Origin: Siphonodentalium dalli
Taxonomy: Eukaryota; Mollusca; Scaphopoda; Gadilida; Siphonodentaliidae
Reading direction: 5' to 3'
DNA length: 64,000 nucleotides
Assembly (NCBI GenBank): GCA_032622095.1
Contig: CP136063.1
Location: 276,205,426 to 276,269,425, forward strand
The notes under the pieces are model-generated. The model was given only the letters and a program-made list of their open reading frames with translations, made no database searches and was not told the origin of the DNA. Shown one piece after another: positions 25,801-35,254 of this stretch (the first letter of the stretch is position 1; each line of letters begins with the position of its first letter). The translations under genes were made by a program, and so were the position numbers.

Positions 25801-28800
25801 TAATGCTCTAAGTAATCGACTCCTTAACCACAGCAGAATTATGGGTAACTTTTCAGGATTTAGTCGGAAATATGGCTTGTTGCCATTCATCGGAAAGCTC
25901 TCGGCGAGAGCTTTATGATGAATGGCAACAAGCCATATTTCCGACTAAATCCTGAAAAGTTACCCATTAATTCTGCTGTGGTTAAGGAGTCGATCAATTA
26001 GAGTATTACTGTATAGGGCATTGAGTTCTAGAAACTGTAATATAAATGAATGTGAATCGAGTAACCACCCACCTACTGTAAAATCCTTTTAATTCGTGGG
26101 GGCCTATCATTCGTGGGGGCCTATCATTCGTGGGGGCCTATCATTTGTTGATTTCATGGTGTCGTTAACCCTTTCAGTGCCAGGGGCCGATCTCATCGGC
26201 CCTAATTTACGGTCTGTATAATCGGCCCTAAAAAAATATTTTTTTATTTAGATTTTTAAAAAATTATTAAAATTGTAAAAAATTGTAAAAAATAATAACA
26301 AATGATGAAAAAATGTTAGGCCAATGCATTCTCTTATATATGCGAGGCGACCTATGGTCGACTCGCATATATAAGAGAATACATTGGCACAGGGTATATG
26401 GGTTGATACAAAAATCGGACCTGGCACTCAAAGGGTTAAACCACGAAATCAACATACATCGAAATAATTTACTCTAGAGTTGGCAGAGTAAATATGAGTT
26501 GGCAGAGTAAATATACAATGTACAAGATGAGAATGTGAAGATCGGGCAATGTATACGGCGATATGTCTGTTTTTGACATATCATAAATTGAGTGGGGAAA
26601 AACACAGAAGATGATATGTAATCAATTTATTAAAAATATCAGATGTTTATTAATAGTGGTCTATACATTATTAATATTGTTTATATACTACATCGTCTGA
26701 TCCCATCTATAAAAGTTTGTATAAACAATGGCCAATGAATTGGTCCCTTGATAAAGTCTGATGGTTTCACCATCCGCAGGTTACATAAAACAATAAATAA
26801 CTACCTCAACACTGTCTGAAATTATGCCAGTGCACTGATTGGCGCAGAAATACCTGGATATTTCATTAGTGACTATTCAAAGATGTCATAAACCTGGTAT
26901 TGTTGGACATTTTGATGTGGATAAATATTATACCTAGATCCACAAATGCACATTCCCACGAAATGCGCTTTTTATAAGAAACTACAAAAATTTATGCTGA
27001 CGAAATCAAAGCCATTCACAGTAGTATATAATTATTAATGAGATCAATCCCCAAGTCTTCATTTCAGAGAACAAGATCACCGACAAGGTGACATAATAAG
27101 ATCATTGGCTTGTTTCATGTCGCAATTCAGAACAAGAAGTTGCCACACCTCGGGTGCAGGCATACCCCCATGGTGCCAATTGAAACATAGGAAGTATGGA
27201 AACCAAATTTAAGAAGAGATTGCACCAGCGGTGCTGGCTTACCCCCAATATCGGCTTGGGAAGGATTGCCATCATAATAGTGAACATCCATACCAAAGTT
27301 CATTGATATCCCTCAACCGGTGTGGAGATATGGACAAAAAACAAACAATTACAAATCTACAAAGATCAATAACTCTAGAACGGAAAACTGAAAAAAATTG
27401 ATTGAACACTCAATTGATTGCCCTCATAGTAGTGAACATCCATACCATTTCATTGAGATTCGTCAACCGGTAATGGAGATATCTGCCCGAAGGACAAAAA
27501 AACAACATTTCCAGATAAAAAAAGATGAATAACTCTAAAAATGAAAATCCTGAAAAAACAATTGAACACTTCGTTGAACGCCCTCATAGTAGTGAACTTC
27601 CATACCAAATTTAGTTCAAATCCAAAAACTGGTGTTTGAGATATCTGCCCGGACGGACGGACGGAAAAACGGAGGGACAGATGTCCGGACGCACAAGGTC
27701 AATCCAGTATACCAACCATTATCTTTGAGAGTTGGGGTATAACCCTCTTTTGAAAGCACTCCTGATGCCAAACCTGCATATCAAATTCTGTCGAGATCCG
27801 ATAACCCATGGTTGAGATATATGCATGAATGCACGGCTCCACGGATGCATGGACAGACGCAATCCAGTTTACCCCCATCTTTTGGTATCCTTGGTATAAT
27901 TATTCCATACCTTATCAGCCGAAAACCAATAATATAAAATCTAAGATAATAATGGCGCATATGTCTAGTGAGAATCACTGAACAAATCCCAGATTCAAGC
28001 CCAGCTTGTATTTTAACCCTTTACCCAACAAAACGGCCAAAACCGGCCAAATAAAGCTTCAACAGCCTAAAATATCTTCGGTCTGTCTCAATAGAACCAT
28101 ACAAATATGGATATCATTGGAACCGGCTCCTTGACCACATTGTGATAGTTACAGTTATGCCCTGTGCCAATGCATTCTCTTATATATGCGAGTCGACCAT
28201 AGGTCGCCTCGCATATATAAGAGAATGCATTGGCCTAAAAAAAATCTTTTAACACTTTTTACCATTTTTTGTTACATTCTTTAACAATTTTATAATTTTT
28301 AATGTGTTAAGCCAATGCATTCTCTTATATATGCGAGGCGACCTATGGTCGACTCGCATATATAAGAGAATGCATTGGCACAGGGCCCTTCTGTTGGGTA
28401 AAGGGTTAAGCCAATTCGTCCACATACAGAGTTTAATTTGATGGTGATAAATCAACCCAAGCTGTTGATATCAACAGGAAACCAACAAAACCCAAATTTC
28501 AATGTAAATAAAGGGTCTTCCTTATTATCGTACTCCCACACCTGATCTCAATCGTTCCTGAACCTTCTAATTAAAATAGACGGTGCAATGACCTTAGTTT
28601 CTTCAGGTATAAAATTTATATGCTCAGTCATGGGAAAAATATATACCTGTTTCCTCAACAAGCCAGAGCAAGAACCAACGAATCAGTTTTGTAATATTTG
28701 AGATTTGTGATCCTACATACTAAATCTAATCTAAAATTCAAACATGAAAAACAAGAGATGGACTGTCATCCAGTGCATACCCCCTTGTGGCTTCTACTAT

Positions 28801-31800
28801 AGAACGAAAAGCCTAAACAAAACAATTGAACATGCCATTGAATGTCCTCATAGTGGTGAAGTTACATGTGAACATCCATACCAAATTTTATTGAGATCCG
28901 AGCATTACTGTTATGGCCTGAACAGACATCGGACAGACCAAAAATCCAACATTTCCATATAAACAAAGATGAATAACTCTAGAATGGAAAACCCAAACAA
29001 AATGATTGAACCCTCTATTGATTTTCCTCATAGTAGTGAACATCCACACAAAATTTCATTGAGATCCAAGGACTACTGTTCAAGTTATGACATGAACAGA
29101 CATCAGAAGGACAAAAAAGCCAACATTTCCAGATAAACAAAGATGAATAACTCTAGAATAGAAAATCCACATAAACTGTTCAAGTTATGACATGAACAGA
29201 CATCGGACGGACCAAAAAGCCAACATTTCCAGATAAACAAAGATGAATAACTCTAGAATGGAAAATCTGCATGTAACGATGGAACCCTCCATCGAATATC
29301 CTCATAGTAGTGAACATCTATACCAAATTGCATTGAGATCCAAGCACAACTGTTGAATTTATGACATGAATAGACATCAGATGGACCAAAAAGCCAACAT
29401 TTCCAGATAAACAAAGATGAATAACTCTGAAATGGAAAATCCTAACAAAACTGGAGGTGTGACTATCCCAATGGGACTAAAGATACCTACCCCCATGTTT
29501 TTAAAACACTAAGATGTTTCACATGTCAGTAAACATTTAGTTAATATAATAAAATAACAGATTCCCATTGCAGGTGCACAACCCTAACCCTAATCCTAAA
29601 CCTATAGACAGAAAAATGTAGGAATAAAAGCTCGGACAAAATTATGCATGTAGCAAAAAAATGTCTAAGTAAAAAAAAGGGGGTAACTCCACCAATAAAA
29701 AGTTGGACACACATCATAATCGCAGGTGCAAAGATTCCCATTGTACTAAATATCTGTGCCAAGTTTAAAATAAATTGACCTAAAAATGTAGGAACAAAAG
29801 CTCGGGCAAAATTATACATGTTGCGAAAAATTTCTAAGTCAATAAAAGGGGGATAACTCCACCAACTAAGTCCGACAGACGTTATAATCGCAGGTGCATA
29901 GGTTCCCATGATGGTTGATGTCTGTTCCAAGTTTCATGGAAAATGATCAAAAATTTACTGAAAAAAACTCTGGACAAATTTGTGTCCACGGGCGGATGAC
30001 AATGGATGGACAAGCTGATTCCAGTATACTCCCCACAACTTCGTTGCAGGGGGTATAACAATGGAACCCACTATTGAACATCCATACTCAATTTCATTGA
30101 GATCCGAGCAATACTATTCAAGTTATGACATGAACAGACATCGGGCGACGGGAGGACGGACAGACGGGTGCAAAACAGTATAACTCTTCTTTTTTTTTTA
30201 AAGGGGGTATAATAAACTAGGTCGTGTTGCAGTGATGTTTGGTAACCTATATATATATCTTTAATTCCTCCATATAAATGAAGATATGATATACACATGT
30301 AATACAAGAACATACAAAAACAATAGAACATAGGAACGAGAACATAACATATATACATGTACACACTTTATGTATGTGCAAAGCAAAACGAAAATAGATG
30401 GAAACAGATCGGCCGGGCACACGAACAAGACAGAGAGAGATAGAGAGAGAGAGAGAGAGCGCCGGATACAGATAGAGACAGTATGGGACAATAGAATGAA
30501 ATGAGTTAAGTTAGAGAAAAGTGGGGAGAAACAGAGAGGGGTTAATTGAAGCTAGATAATCCTAAATTCATGGAGAACTGTAGCACCCAGCCGACCACAC
30601 GACCAGATGTTCACTCACATCACAGTTGTCAGACACCGTTGTTGGACATTACAAACAAATAGTAGACCCAACACAACACCATTGTATATAAGAGGGCTAC
30701 CAATTATTTATATTTGCCAACAATGGTGACTTTCTTCTCCCACTGACTACATGTATATAAGTGACAAACAATTATGACGCCAATGACGAACGATGGTTCC
30801 ATTCGCACCACAGCGCCCTAGTCGCCTTCAAGAAGTATCCTGATAGTAACCTGATGCATGCAGCAAATCAAATACCAGACACAGTAGAAACAACAGTACT
30901 CACAAGATACTAACAAGATAGTAACCTGATGCATGCAGCAAATCAAATACCAGACACAGTAGAAACAACAGTACTCACAAGATGTTGTGCTATAGGAAGA
31001 GACTTATCAGGTTGTTTTAGACGGAGATAGCATCTGCAGATTGATTCTGTAATATCACGTAACATTGAGGTTGCTTTAGGCTGGAGCTCTGGAAAAAAAA
31101 TTAATCGATCACTCTCACATTTGCAGATTGTCAGTTGGGTTTCCAAATAAACAAAGATGAGTAACTCTAGAACGGAAAACCCGAACATTGAACTGAAGGT
31201 CCTCATAGTAGTGAAGATCCATACAAAATTTCATGAAGAACCAAACACTACTGTTCAAGTTATTAAATTGGACAGCTAGATGCATGCATGCAGATGGATG
31301 GACGGATAGACAGATGCAAAACAATATACCCCACCTTTATTTAAAAATTAGAATGGAAATTGGTCTGAATAGTGAATTATCAGTTGTTTTCAAGCCTTGA
31401 AATAGGGTGTCTGTCATTTGCAGAATGAGGTCCCCAGAGTGTGAATTTAGTGATGCTACCCCGCATAGCGGGCTAGCATCACCAAATTCACCCTCTGGGG
31501 AGCTCATTCTGCTTACACCTCAGCAGAATGAGGTTCCCAGAGGGCAAATTTTGTGATGCTAGCCCGCTATGCGGGGTAGCATCACTAAATTCACCCTCTG
31601 GGGACCTCATTCTGCAAATGACAGACACCCTATTTCAAGGCTTGGTTGTTTTTAATCTTCTGCACAGATTGAAACAAACACTCTTTATCTTTACAATATC
31701 AGGAATATACTGAATATCCGAACACTGTTTATTGTTTCTCTGGAGTCCATTGTTACAAGTATATGGCTTGAATAAGTTAAGTCTTTCTGCAGCAAATAAA

Positions 31801-34146
31801 GTCTGAAGGAAAATAGTTCAGACACCTAACGACCTAATTTCATCCCCAGAACAAGACAGCAATATAAAAGTGAGCAGTACTACATGTAATTATAATTTAA
31901 TTCTTTCTATACTAAATAGACATTGATATACAGTTCTCTTAGGATTTGTTTAGATAATAAGTTCAACAAACAACCGTAGAACTTATCAACTGAACATTTC
32001 CCACCAATCAACACAAACCCTTCTGCTCTTGTATCTGTTTTTCTGTCTGTCATCTGCTTATGTATCCTGAACACCCCTCCAAATTAATAATAGACCATTC
32101 CAATAAATACTTTAATAAATGATGGGAGAATTCAATTTAGTATAAAAGGGTTAAGTCTTCAAAGGGCCTAGTGCCGTTGACATGTCTACTTGCCAAGAGC
32201 TTTCTGAAACTGCCCCAGTGCCTGTGTATAGTTCTCTGAACAGTAGTGGTGATCACCGCTGAATTTCAGTCGCTGAATCAGTTTCTCCTCATCGCTGTCT
32301 TCATCTTCAATACACTCTTGAAACCACTGGATTGGGTTTAAAGTGTAAAAATTAGCAAATAGATGCATTTTAGAACGATATATTGCAGGCCGGCTTAACT
32401 TGGGACGAACCTTGCCAAACGACTCTTCAGTGTGAAATAATTAATTTTATTGCCCAATTATTTCACACTGACAATTGATTTTCATTGGCTACAATAACTA
32501 ATTGTTTATCATAACGACTGGTAAAAAACAAGTTTGCTGCTATTAAAACTCAATGTTAAACAGGAAATATTATATTAATTTAATTATTATTTAGTTGCAA
32601 CAATATCTGATTATAGTAACAGTAAAATGTGAAGGAAGTCTTTTGCATTATTCTCCCAAACAGTGACCTGATAGCAGTGTTCATGCTGTCGGCGGCCAGG
32701 TGGCCACAAAAACATTAATTTGGCCAAAAGTGGCCAAACTTTTTTTCATCCAAAATGGAGACGGAAAGCTACAAATCCAAATTTATATTTGAATGGGAGA
32801 ATTGATTGAATGGTGACAGCTGGCCAAACTTTTTTCTCACCAGAAATAGAGACAGAAAACTAATTCAAAAGCGCTGAAAAGATCGACATAGTTAGGCAAT
32901 TAAATATTGCCAGTTTTGGACACGTGGGTTTCGTACTTCGGACACATCATACCATGTCAACCCAAATTTATTTTGTAAGGGAAGCGTTGATTGAATGGTG
33001 ATGGCTGTACAAAGACGATTACTAATTATCAAAAACCTTAATCTCTGCACTGGTTATATAATTTTTTATTGATTAGGCAGTCTGTAAGATGAAATTCGTA
33101 AATGCATTGTCCCATAATTCAATGTATCAGCAATGGTATGTCAGTTACATAATGTGTCGTTAACTGCCTCCTGCCTTATAACAACAACCGAGCTTCACAC
33201 CATAAAGGTTATTAATACAACAATAGGTATTCAACATTTTTTTCTTTCGACAAAAATAGCGATGACAACTAAAACACCGCATTACTTGATTAGTTGACGA
33301 ACATGGTGTCAGCGACGCGACATAGAAACAGAGAGTAATATATTTTTTAAATATATTTCAGTCATCTATTGTGAGCCCAGAAAATGAGGATTTAATTTGG
33401 CCGAAGTTTTTAATTTGGCCAATTATTTATTTATTTGGCCACTAAAAATTTCATTTGGCCACTCTTTTGGCCAGAAGATTTTTGGTCCAGCATGAACACT
33501 GCCTAATAGTTAATGCCCCAGTGCAATGGATGCTATTTATTTATAGGAAAATATATGTACAGAAGAGTGAAAGGAATTCATCTTGACTAAAGAGGTTTTA
33601 TTTCTGATTGACACAATGAAATTTTAGTAACCCAAATAAACTCATTTTACCTGGGCAATATTATTTTGCCTCTGCTTTTACCAAGGCATTGCCTGTTGCC
33701 TAGTCTAATTCCCAGGGATGTAATGTAATCTTGGCCTGATAACTCACCAGTGATTCACATATCTTGGCCTTATAACTCACCAGTGATTCACATATCTTGG
33801 CCTGACAACTAACCAGTGATTCACATATCTTGGCCTGATAACTCACCAGTGATTCACATATCTTGGCCTTACAACTCACCAGTGATTCACATATCTTGGC
33901 CTGACAACTAACAAGTGATTCACATATCTTGGCCTGATAACTCACCAGTGATTCACATATCTTGGCCTTACAACTCACCAGTGATTCACATATCTTGGCC
34001 CTATAACTCACAAGTGATTCACATATCTTGGTCTGACAACTCACCAGTGATTCACATATCTTGGCCTGATAGTCATTTCTATTTTCATTGGTCTCCTTTA
34101 TTTTTCTTTCAAAGTCGTCATCATCAAAGTCAAGTCCGATTTCCAT
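13693..34146 (-). CDS. C8orf76: C8orf76-like TPR protein, nine exons
   Basis: Reconstructed on the minus strand from exons 34146-34045, 32326-32194, 31088-30979, 28719-28647, 22692-22560, 20519-20447, 18913-18854, 17441-17385 and 13866-13693. Lengths sum to 915 nt, 304 residues plus stop, and every junction is in phase. Similarity to human C8orf76 (recognised from memory) is clearest in the acidic N-terminus ending in a Lys-Ile/Leu-Cys-Glu motif, the Gln-Trp-Phe start of exon 2, the TPR-like pairs of exons 2-3, and the Leu-His-x-Phe-Asn block of exon 5. The human protein has no established function, so I assign none. At 304 residues it is shorter than the ~380 of human, unless splicing uses later donors of the exon 1 repeat. 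The first and last exons are the least certain parts. Confidence 0.8.
14258..14455 (+). CDS. unrecognised open frame, possible last exon
   Basis: The frame reads GSRSYHEASFVDEGNNLLSV, then SGEGLRLPLLPSTKGG and a Trp-containing tail, ending at a TAG. An acceptor-like ATCATTTCAG precedes GCAGTAGGTC at 14278, so this could be a 3'-terminal exon of a plus-strand gene. No matching upstream exon was found and no family is recognised. Confidence 0.28.
   Translation: MEHIISGSRSYHEASFVDEGNNLLSVSGEGLRLPLLPSTKGGTNCPSFFTEWQEIPHIATKTALL
14497..15236. mobile_element. TTAA element, CTTAGAACCC ends
   Basis: TTAACCCTTAGAACCCTGAC at the left and GGGTTCAAAGGGTTAA at the right, 740 bp. The interior has two related ~150-bp copies with AAGAAACAGACCCYCT and a tail with ACCGGTATTCYGGTCTC repeated. 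It shares its right TTAA with the next element. Confidence 0.7.
15233..15482. mobile_element. TTAA MITE, family C-like, two hairpins
   Basis: TTAACCCTTTAATTACAGG start and GGAAGGGTTAA end, with two shared-type hairpins (15285-15350 and 15380-15450). Back-to-back with the element ending at 15236. Confidence 0.8.
15509..17082. mobile_element. 1.57-kb TTAA element with internal duplication
   Basis: TTAACCCTTTGAACCCTGGC at the left, GGGTTCAAAGGGTTAA at the right. Two ~420-bp internal copies (from ~15570 and ~16000) share CTCCCTGGTAACGGTT and GATCGAATGACACCA. A GCTGGCCGCTTTTGCGG motif is repeated near the right end. No coding capacity. Confidence 0.75.
17385..17441 (-). CDS. C8orf76: C8orf76-like exon 8
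   Basis: A 57-bp exon, residues 229-247: FLRQELSHNSSDEDDHLSK. Acceptor TTTACAG, donor GTAAGTCC, phase 0 both sides. Strong consensus splice sites on the same strand and phase support it. Confidence 0.76.
17691..17937. mobile_element. TTAA MITE, family C
   Basis: TTAACACTTTCATGAC and CATCATGAAAGGGTTAA ends and two shortened hairpins (17745-17812, 17833-17880). It directly abuts a fragment of the GTTCTCAGGCAATTA repeat. Confidence 0.8.
18255..18482. mobile_element. TA-flanked palindromic MITE
   Basis: Complete copy with a slightly longer loop (CCCCAAGATCTCTACTAGTG); ends GTAATGCCCTAAA and GGGCATTACTG. In C8orf76-like intron 7. Confidence 0.9.
18581..18844. mobile_element. TTAA MITE, family D (CTATACTGAATGG)
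   Basis: TTAACCCTTTCTATACTGAA at the left and TAGTATAGAAAGGGTTAT at the right (last base changed). The interior is a loose palindrome with GTTCAACA and ATTATCTGAACATT segments and lacks the ATATATGCGA hairpin. It abuts the donor of C8orf76-like exon 7. Confidence 0.8.
18854..18913 (-). CDS. C8orf76: C8orf76-like exon 7
   Basis: A 60-bp exon, residues 209-228: IADKLSGTAIDGSCLDYVTS. Acceptor TTTGTAG, donor GTAAGTG, phase 0 both sides. A TTAA-flanked MITE (18581-18844) ends within 10 bp of the donor. Confidence 0.78.
19030..19284. mobile_element. TTAA MITE, family D
   Basis: Ends TAACCCTTTCTACACTAAAT and AGAATAGAAAGGGTTAA; same interior as 18581. Confidence 0.8.
19850..19957. mobile_element. 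palindromic MITE, AGGTCCCCAGAGGGTGAA family, short ends
   Basis: GGTCCCCAGAGGGTGAATTT, then GATGCTATCGCGC, then the mirror to CTCTGGAGACCTCATT. Outer arms are replaced by unrelated flanks. Confidence 0.75.
20447..20519 (-). CDS. C8orf76: C8orf76-like exon 6
   Basis: A 73-bp exon, residues 184-208: LIAVYLAKFANSFGKDVNEG, then LKNE. Its single leading G completes the Lys codon split at the end of exon 5. Acceptor TTTTACAG, donor GTGAGC, phase 0 out. Confidence 0.8.
20728..20970. mobile_element. inverted-repeat MITE, GGTAATGTTGCAAGAGC ends
   Basis: GGGTAATGTTGCAAGAGCTA with mirror TAGCTCTTGCGACATTACCC, 243 bp. It lies near C8orf76-like exon 6. Confidence 0.75.
21180..22340. repeat. ~170-bp unit array, two units nearly identical
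   Basis: Seven units; those starting near 21655 and 21832 are almost identical, showing recent unequal exchange. Ends in the TTTACAAAGTAAAG palindrome. In C8orf76-like intron 5. Confidence 0.9.
22560..22692 (-). CDS. C8orf76: C8orf76-like exon 5
   Basis: Residues 140-183: EISTLKRLLWLHLFNAKLWY, then NLAECYKISKDG. The LHLFNAKLWYNLAECY block is the best match to the vertebrate family (Leu-His-Pro-Phe-Asn followed by Leu-Ala-Glu). Acceptor ATTTCAG, donor GTGAGT, phase 2 out. It lies between a ~170-bp unit array and a hairpin MITE. Confidence 0.85.
22856..23091. mobile_element. TTAA MITE, family C
   Basis: TTAACCCTTTCATGATGGGA and TCCCATCATGGAAGGGTTAA ends, with two hairpins, the first partly deleted. 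Confidence 0.85.
23100..24430. other. C8orf76-like intron 4 sequence, one transposon end
   Basis: A single CAGGGTTTCCGCTATACCGG end at 23103, matching the hAT end at 45780, is followed by a GGCCCCATTCCC motif; no opposite end was found. The remainder is unremarkable AT-rich sequence. Confidence 0.55.
24484..24748. repeat. 21-bp minisatellite, about 12 copies
   Basis: Unit CATGTGGGCATACCTATAAAC repeated in two blocks separated by ACCACCAAGTGTGGGCATAC. Because 21 is a multiple of 3 it yields long apparent open frames on the minus strand; these have no other sign of coding. Confidence 0.95.
24775..25135. repeat. GAATAACTCTAGAATGGAAA array
   Basis: Units with GATGAATAACTCTAGAA, AATTTCATTGAGATC and GAACATCCATACCAAATTTC. 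The same family forms 27090-27745, 28745-29450, 30060-30185 and 31135-31330, so it is spread through the C8orf76-like introns 2-4. Confidence 0.8.
25162..25549. mobile_element. TTAA MITE, family A
   Basis: Intact ends TTAACCCTTTACCC and GGGTAAAGGGTTAA, two mirror hairpins, and the shared AAAGCTTCAACAGCC segment. It lies in C8orf76-like intron 4. Confidence 0.9.
25798..26011. mobile_element. TA-flanked palindromic MITE
   Basis: Complete copy in C8orf76-like intron 4; ends CAGTAATGCTCTAAG and AGTATTACTG. Confidence 0.9.
26165..26439. mobile_element. TTAA MITE, family B (CAGTGCCAG)
   Basis: TTAACCCTTTCAGTGCCAGG at the left and CCTGGCACTCAAAGGGTTAA at the right, with one hairpin of the shared GCATTCTCTTATATATGCGA type (26320-26395). 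Confidence 0.88.
27090..27745. repeat. GAATAACTCTAGAATGGAAA array
   Basis: About four ~150-bp units, ending in a GGACGGACGGACGG run and TTGGGGTATAA. Confidence 0.8.
28013..28409. mobile_element. TTAA MITE, family A
   Basis: Near-identical to the copy at 25162, both in C8orf76-like intron 4; their high similarity suggests recent activity. It ends 238 bp from exon 4. Confidence 0.9.
28647..28719 (-). CDS. C8orf76: C8orf76-like exon 4
   Basis: A 73-bp exon, residues 116-139: YVGSQISNITKLIRWFLLWL, then VEET. Acceptor GATTTAG, donor GTATAT, phase 0 in and phase 1 out, fitting both neighbours. The upstream bases contain two in-frame stops, which sets the acceptor. Support is from phase, splice sites and spacing to the next conserved block. 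Confidence 0.7.
28745..29450. repeat. GAATAACTCTAGAATGGAAA array
   Basis: About four units of ~170 bp (ACATTTCCAGATAAACAAAG, GAACATCCATACCAAATT). Starts 26 bp from the C8orf76-like exon 4 acceptor. Confidence 0.8.
29455..30055. repeat. GGTACTAAATATCTG array
   Basis: Three units with GCAGGTGCAWAGRTTCCCAT, AAAAATGTAGGAAYAAAAGC and GGGGATAACTCCACCAA. The same family is at 5945-6280. Confidence 0.7.
30431..30460. repeat. GA microsatellite
   Basis: AGAGAGATAGAGAGAGAGAG run in C8orf76-like intron 3. Nothing else recognised between 30200 and 30840. Confidence 0.85.
30842..30983 (-). repeat. 75-bp duplication across C8orf76-like exon 3 donor
   Basis: GATAGTAACCTGATGCATGC through ACAGTACTCACAAGAT occurs twice, 75 bp apart. 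The functional donor (ACTCAC on this strand, 30973-30978) is in the right copy; the left copy carries a second ACTCAC with 5 bp of former exon. Confidence 0.92.
30979..31088 (-). CDS. C8orf76: C8orf76-like exon 3
   Basis: Residues 79-115: LQPKATSMLRDITESICRCY, then LRLKQPDKSLPIAQHL, a TPR-like helix pair. Acceptor TTTTCCAG, donor GTGAGT, phase 0 at the end. The donor region is duplicated in a 75-bp tandem repeat directly downstream. Confidence 0.85.
31392..31643. mobile_element. double palindromic MITE, same family
   Basis: Two copies end to end: CCTTGAAATAGGGTGTCTGT ... CTCATTCTGCTTACACCTCA GCAGAATGAGG ... CTATTTCAAGGC. This is either a tandem insertion or the full-length parent from which single copies derive. 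Confidence 0.8.
31897..32154. mobile_element. TTAA MITE, family D
   Basis: TTAATTCTTTCTATACTAAA and TTTAGTATAAAAGGGTTAA ends, diverged. It ends 40 bp beyond the C8orf76-like exon 2 donor. Confidence 0.75.
32194..32326 (-). CDS. C8orf76: C8orf76-like exon 2, GC-type donor
   Basis: Residues 35-79: WFQECIEDEDSDEEKLIQRL, then a TPR-like helix pair ending YTQALGQFQKAL. Acceptor ATCCAG. The only donor that keeps the frame is CTTG|GCAAGT, a GC-AG intron; the nearby GTAGAC would bring an immediate stop in exon 3. Joining gives KALELQPKATSM, a natural TPR turn. A TTAA-flanked MITE ends 40 bp downstream. Confidence 0.85.
32675..33501. mobile_element. hAT-type element in C8orf76-like intron 1
   Basis: Ends CAGTGTTCATGCTG and CAGCATGAACACTG, flanked by CCTGATAG and CCTAATAG (8 bp, one mismatch). 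It carries subterminal TTGGCCA repeats. It is related to the element at 8201-9384 by its end sequence, but the interior differs. 827 bp, non-coding. Confidence 0.88.
33736..34065 (-). repeat. 33-bp minisatellite carrying a 5' splice site, 10 copies
   Basis: Ten tandem 33-bp units, each reading (minus strand) GTGAGTTATCAGGCCAAGAT followed by ATGTGAATCACTG or ATGTGAATCACTT. Eight units carry GTGAGT and two carry GTTAGT at the unit start, each directly after CACTG or CACTT. The whole array is open in the exon 1 frame and would read as repeats of KICESLVSYQA. The array spans the exon 1-intron 1 boundary. Confidence 0.95.
34045..34146 (-). CDS. C8orf76: C8orf76-like exon 1 (first donor of tandem array)
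   Basis: Begins MEIGLDFDDDDFERK and ends YQAKICESL, using the first GTGAGT donor at 34044. An acceptor-like TTTTTTATGCAG lies just upstream (~34180), so a 5' non-coding exon may exist; the frame is open upstream to it. Splicing at this donor joins KICES-L to W-F-Q of exon 2, matching the family layout. Nine further donors follow in the same frame, so the true exon end may vary by multiples of 33 bp. Confidence 0.72.
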
Positions 34147-35254
34147 CACCAGTTCACACTCTCTGATACGAAGATTGCTGCATAAAAAAGTTTTATATGA
34201 TTATACAGACCGGTATCACTAAAGTTATTCTATCTCTTCCAAACACGTTTTATATACTATGTACATTTCCGGGGTATAAAATAATAAATGTGAATCTAAG
34301 ACACCTGTCCAGAAATGCTTCTATCAATTAATATTGATTTTATTTCTATTTTTTCTGGTATAATACATTCAACATTTTGGGACAGTTTTACAGGCTATTT
34401 TAAGAACAGCAACTTCAGACAAGAGGGAGAACTCAATCTTGTTAGTACTCTCCATTAAGGCAAAATTCCATTTTGATTCAGATGTTTTGTAGGAATAAAC
34501 TACTTTATTATGCCTTTATAGGCAAATATATCCAACCTTCAGTTTTGCCTTGTGTTTTACTCACAGAAAATGGAATTTGTAGTCTTAAAATGGGGTTTTA
34601 TAAAAATTATGTTTTGTTTTTGTTGTTGTAATTGTGGCCCAGAAGAGATAGACCATCTATAAATTTAAAGATGCTCTATGTTCTAAGAACAACACTTCCA
34701 ACCACAGCAACAACAATTTCTATTCTTTTTGAGGAGACATTGCAGTCATTATTAAAAAAAAACGGACGATGGACAAACTGATTACAAAATACAACCGTTC
34801 TTTCAAAAGGGCATTTAAAAATAGCAACAATCTGTCCCAGTTCATGGAAAAAATAGATCTCTTACTACAAATTATTTTTATACCCCTGAATGTTCAGGGA
34901 TGAGATACACCATTATATTAACCCTTTCTATACTAAATGGATTCTCCCAACCAGTTCTAAAAGTAAATATTTTGAATCCTATGATGCATTATGCATTGGG
35001 TCATCTGATTGTGCTAAAGGATTTAGTCATGCAAACAGGGGGGAGGGGGGGGGGAATTCTGGTACGTATGCCGGGGTGGGTGGGTGGTCAAAGCCACCAA
35101 CAAGCAATTTTTTCCGCAACTAAAAAAAAAAGGTCCTGCTTGTTTTTTTAGTGTTTTGGCAATGAGTTGGGCTTCAAAACCACTTTGAATGAGAGAAATA
35201 ATGTAATTCTAACTGGTAAACTGACTGCAGGCAGTTATCGTGTTGTATTTTGTT

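Noticed and set aside
30400-30491. Ser/Leu-repeat frame at the GA microsatellite
   Set aside because: Simple-repeat translation, not a gene.
33736-34065. Regular 33-bp repeats looking like a CRISPR array
   Set aside because: Units are contiguous with no unique spacers, lie in an animal gene and carry splice donors in a coding frame.
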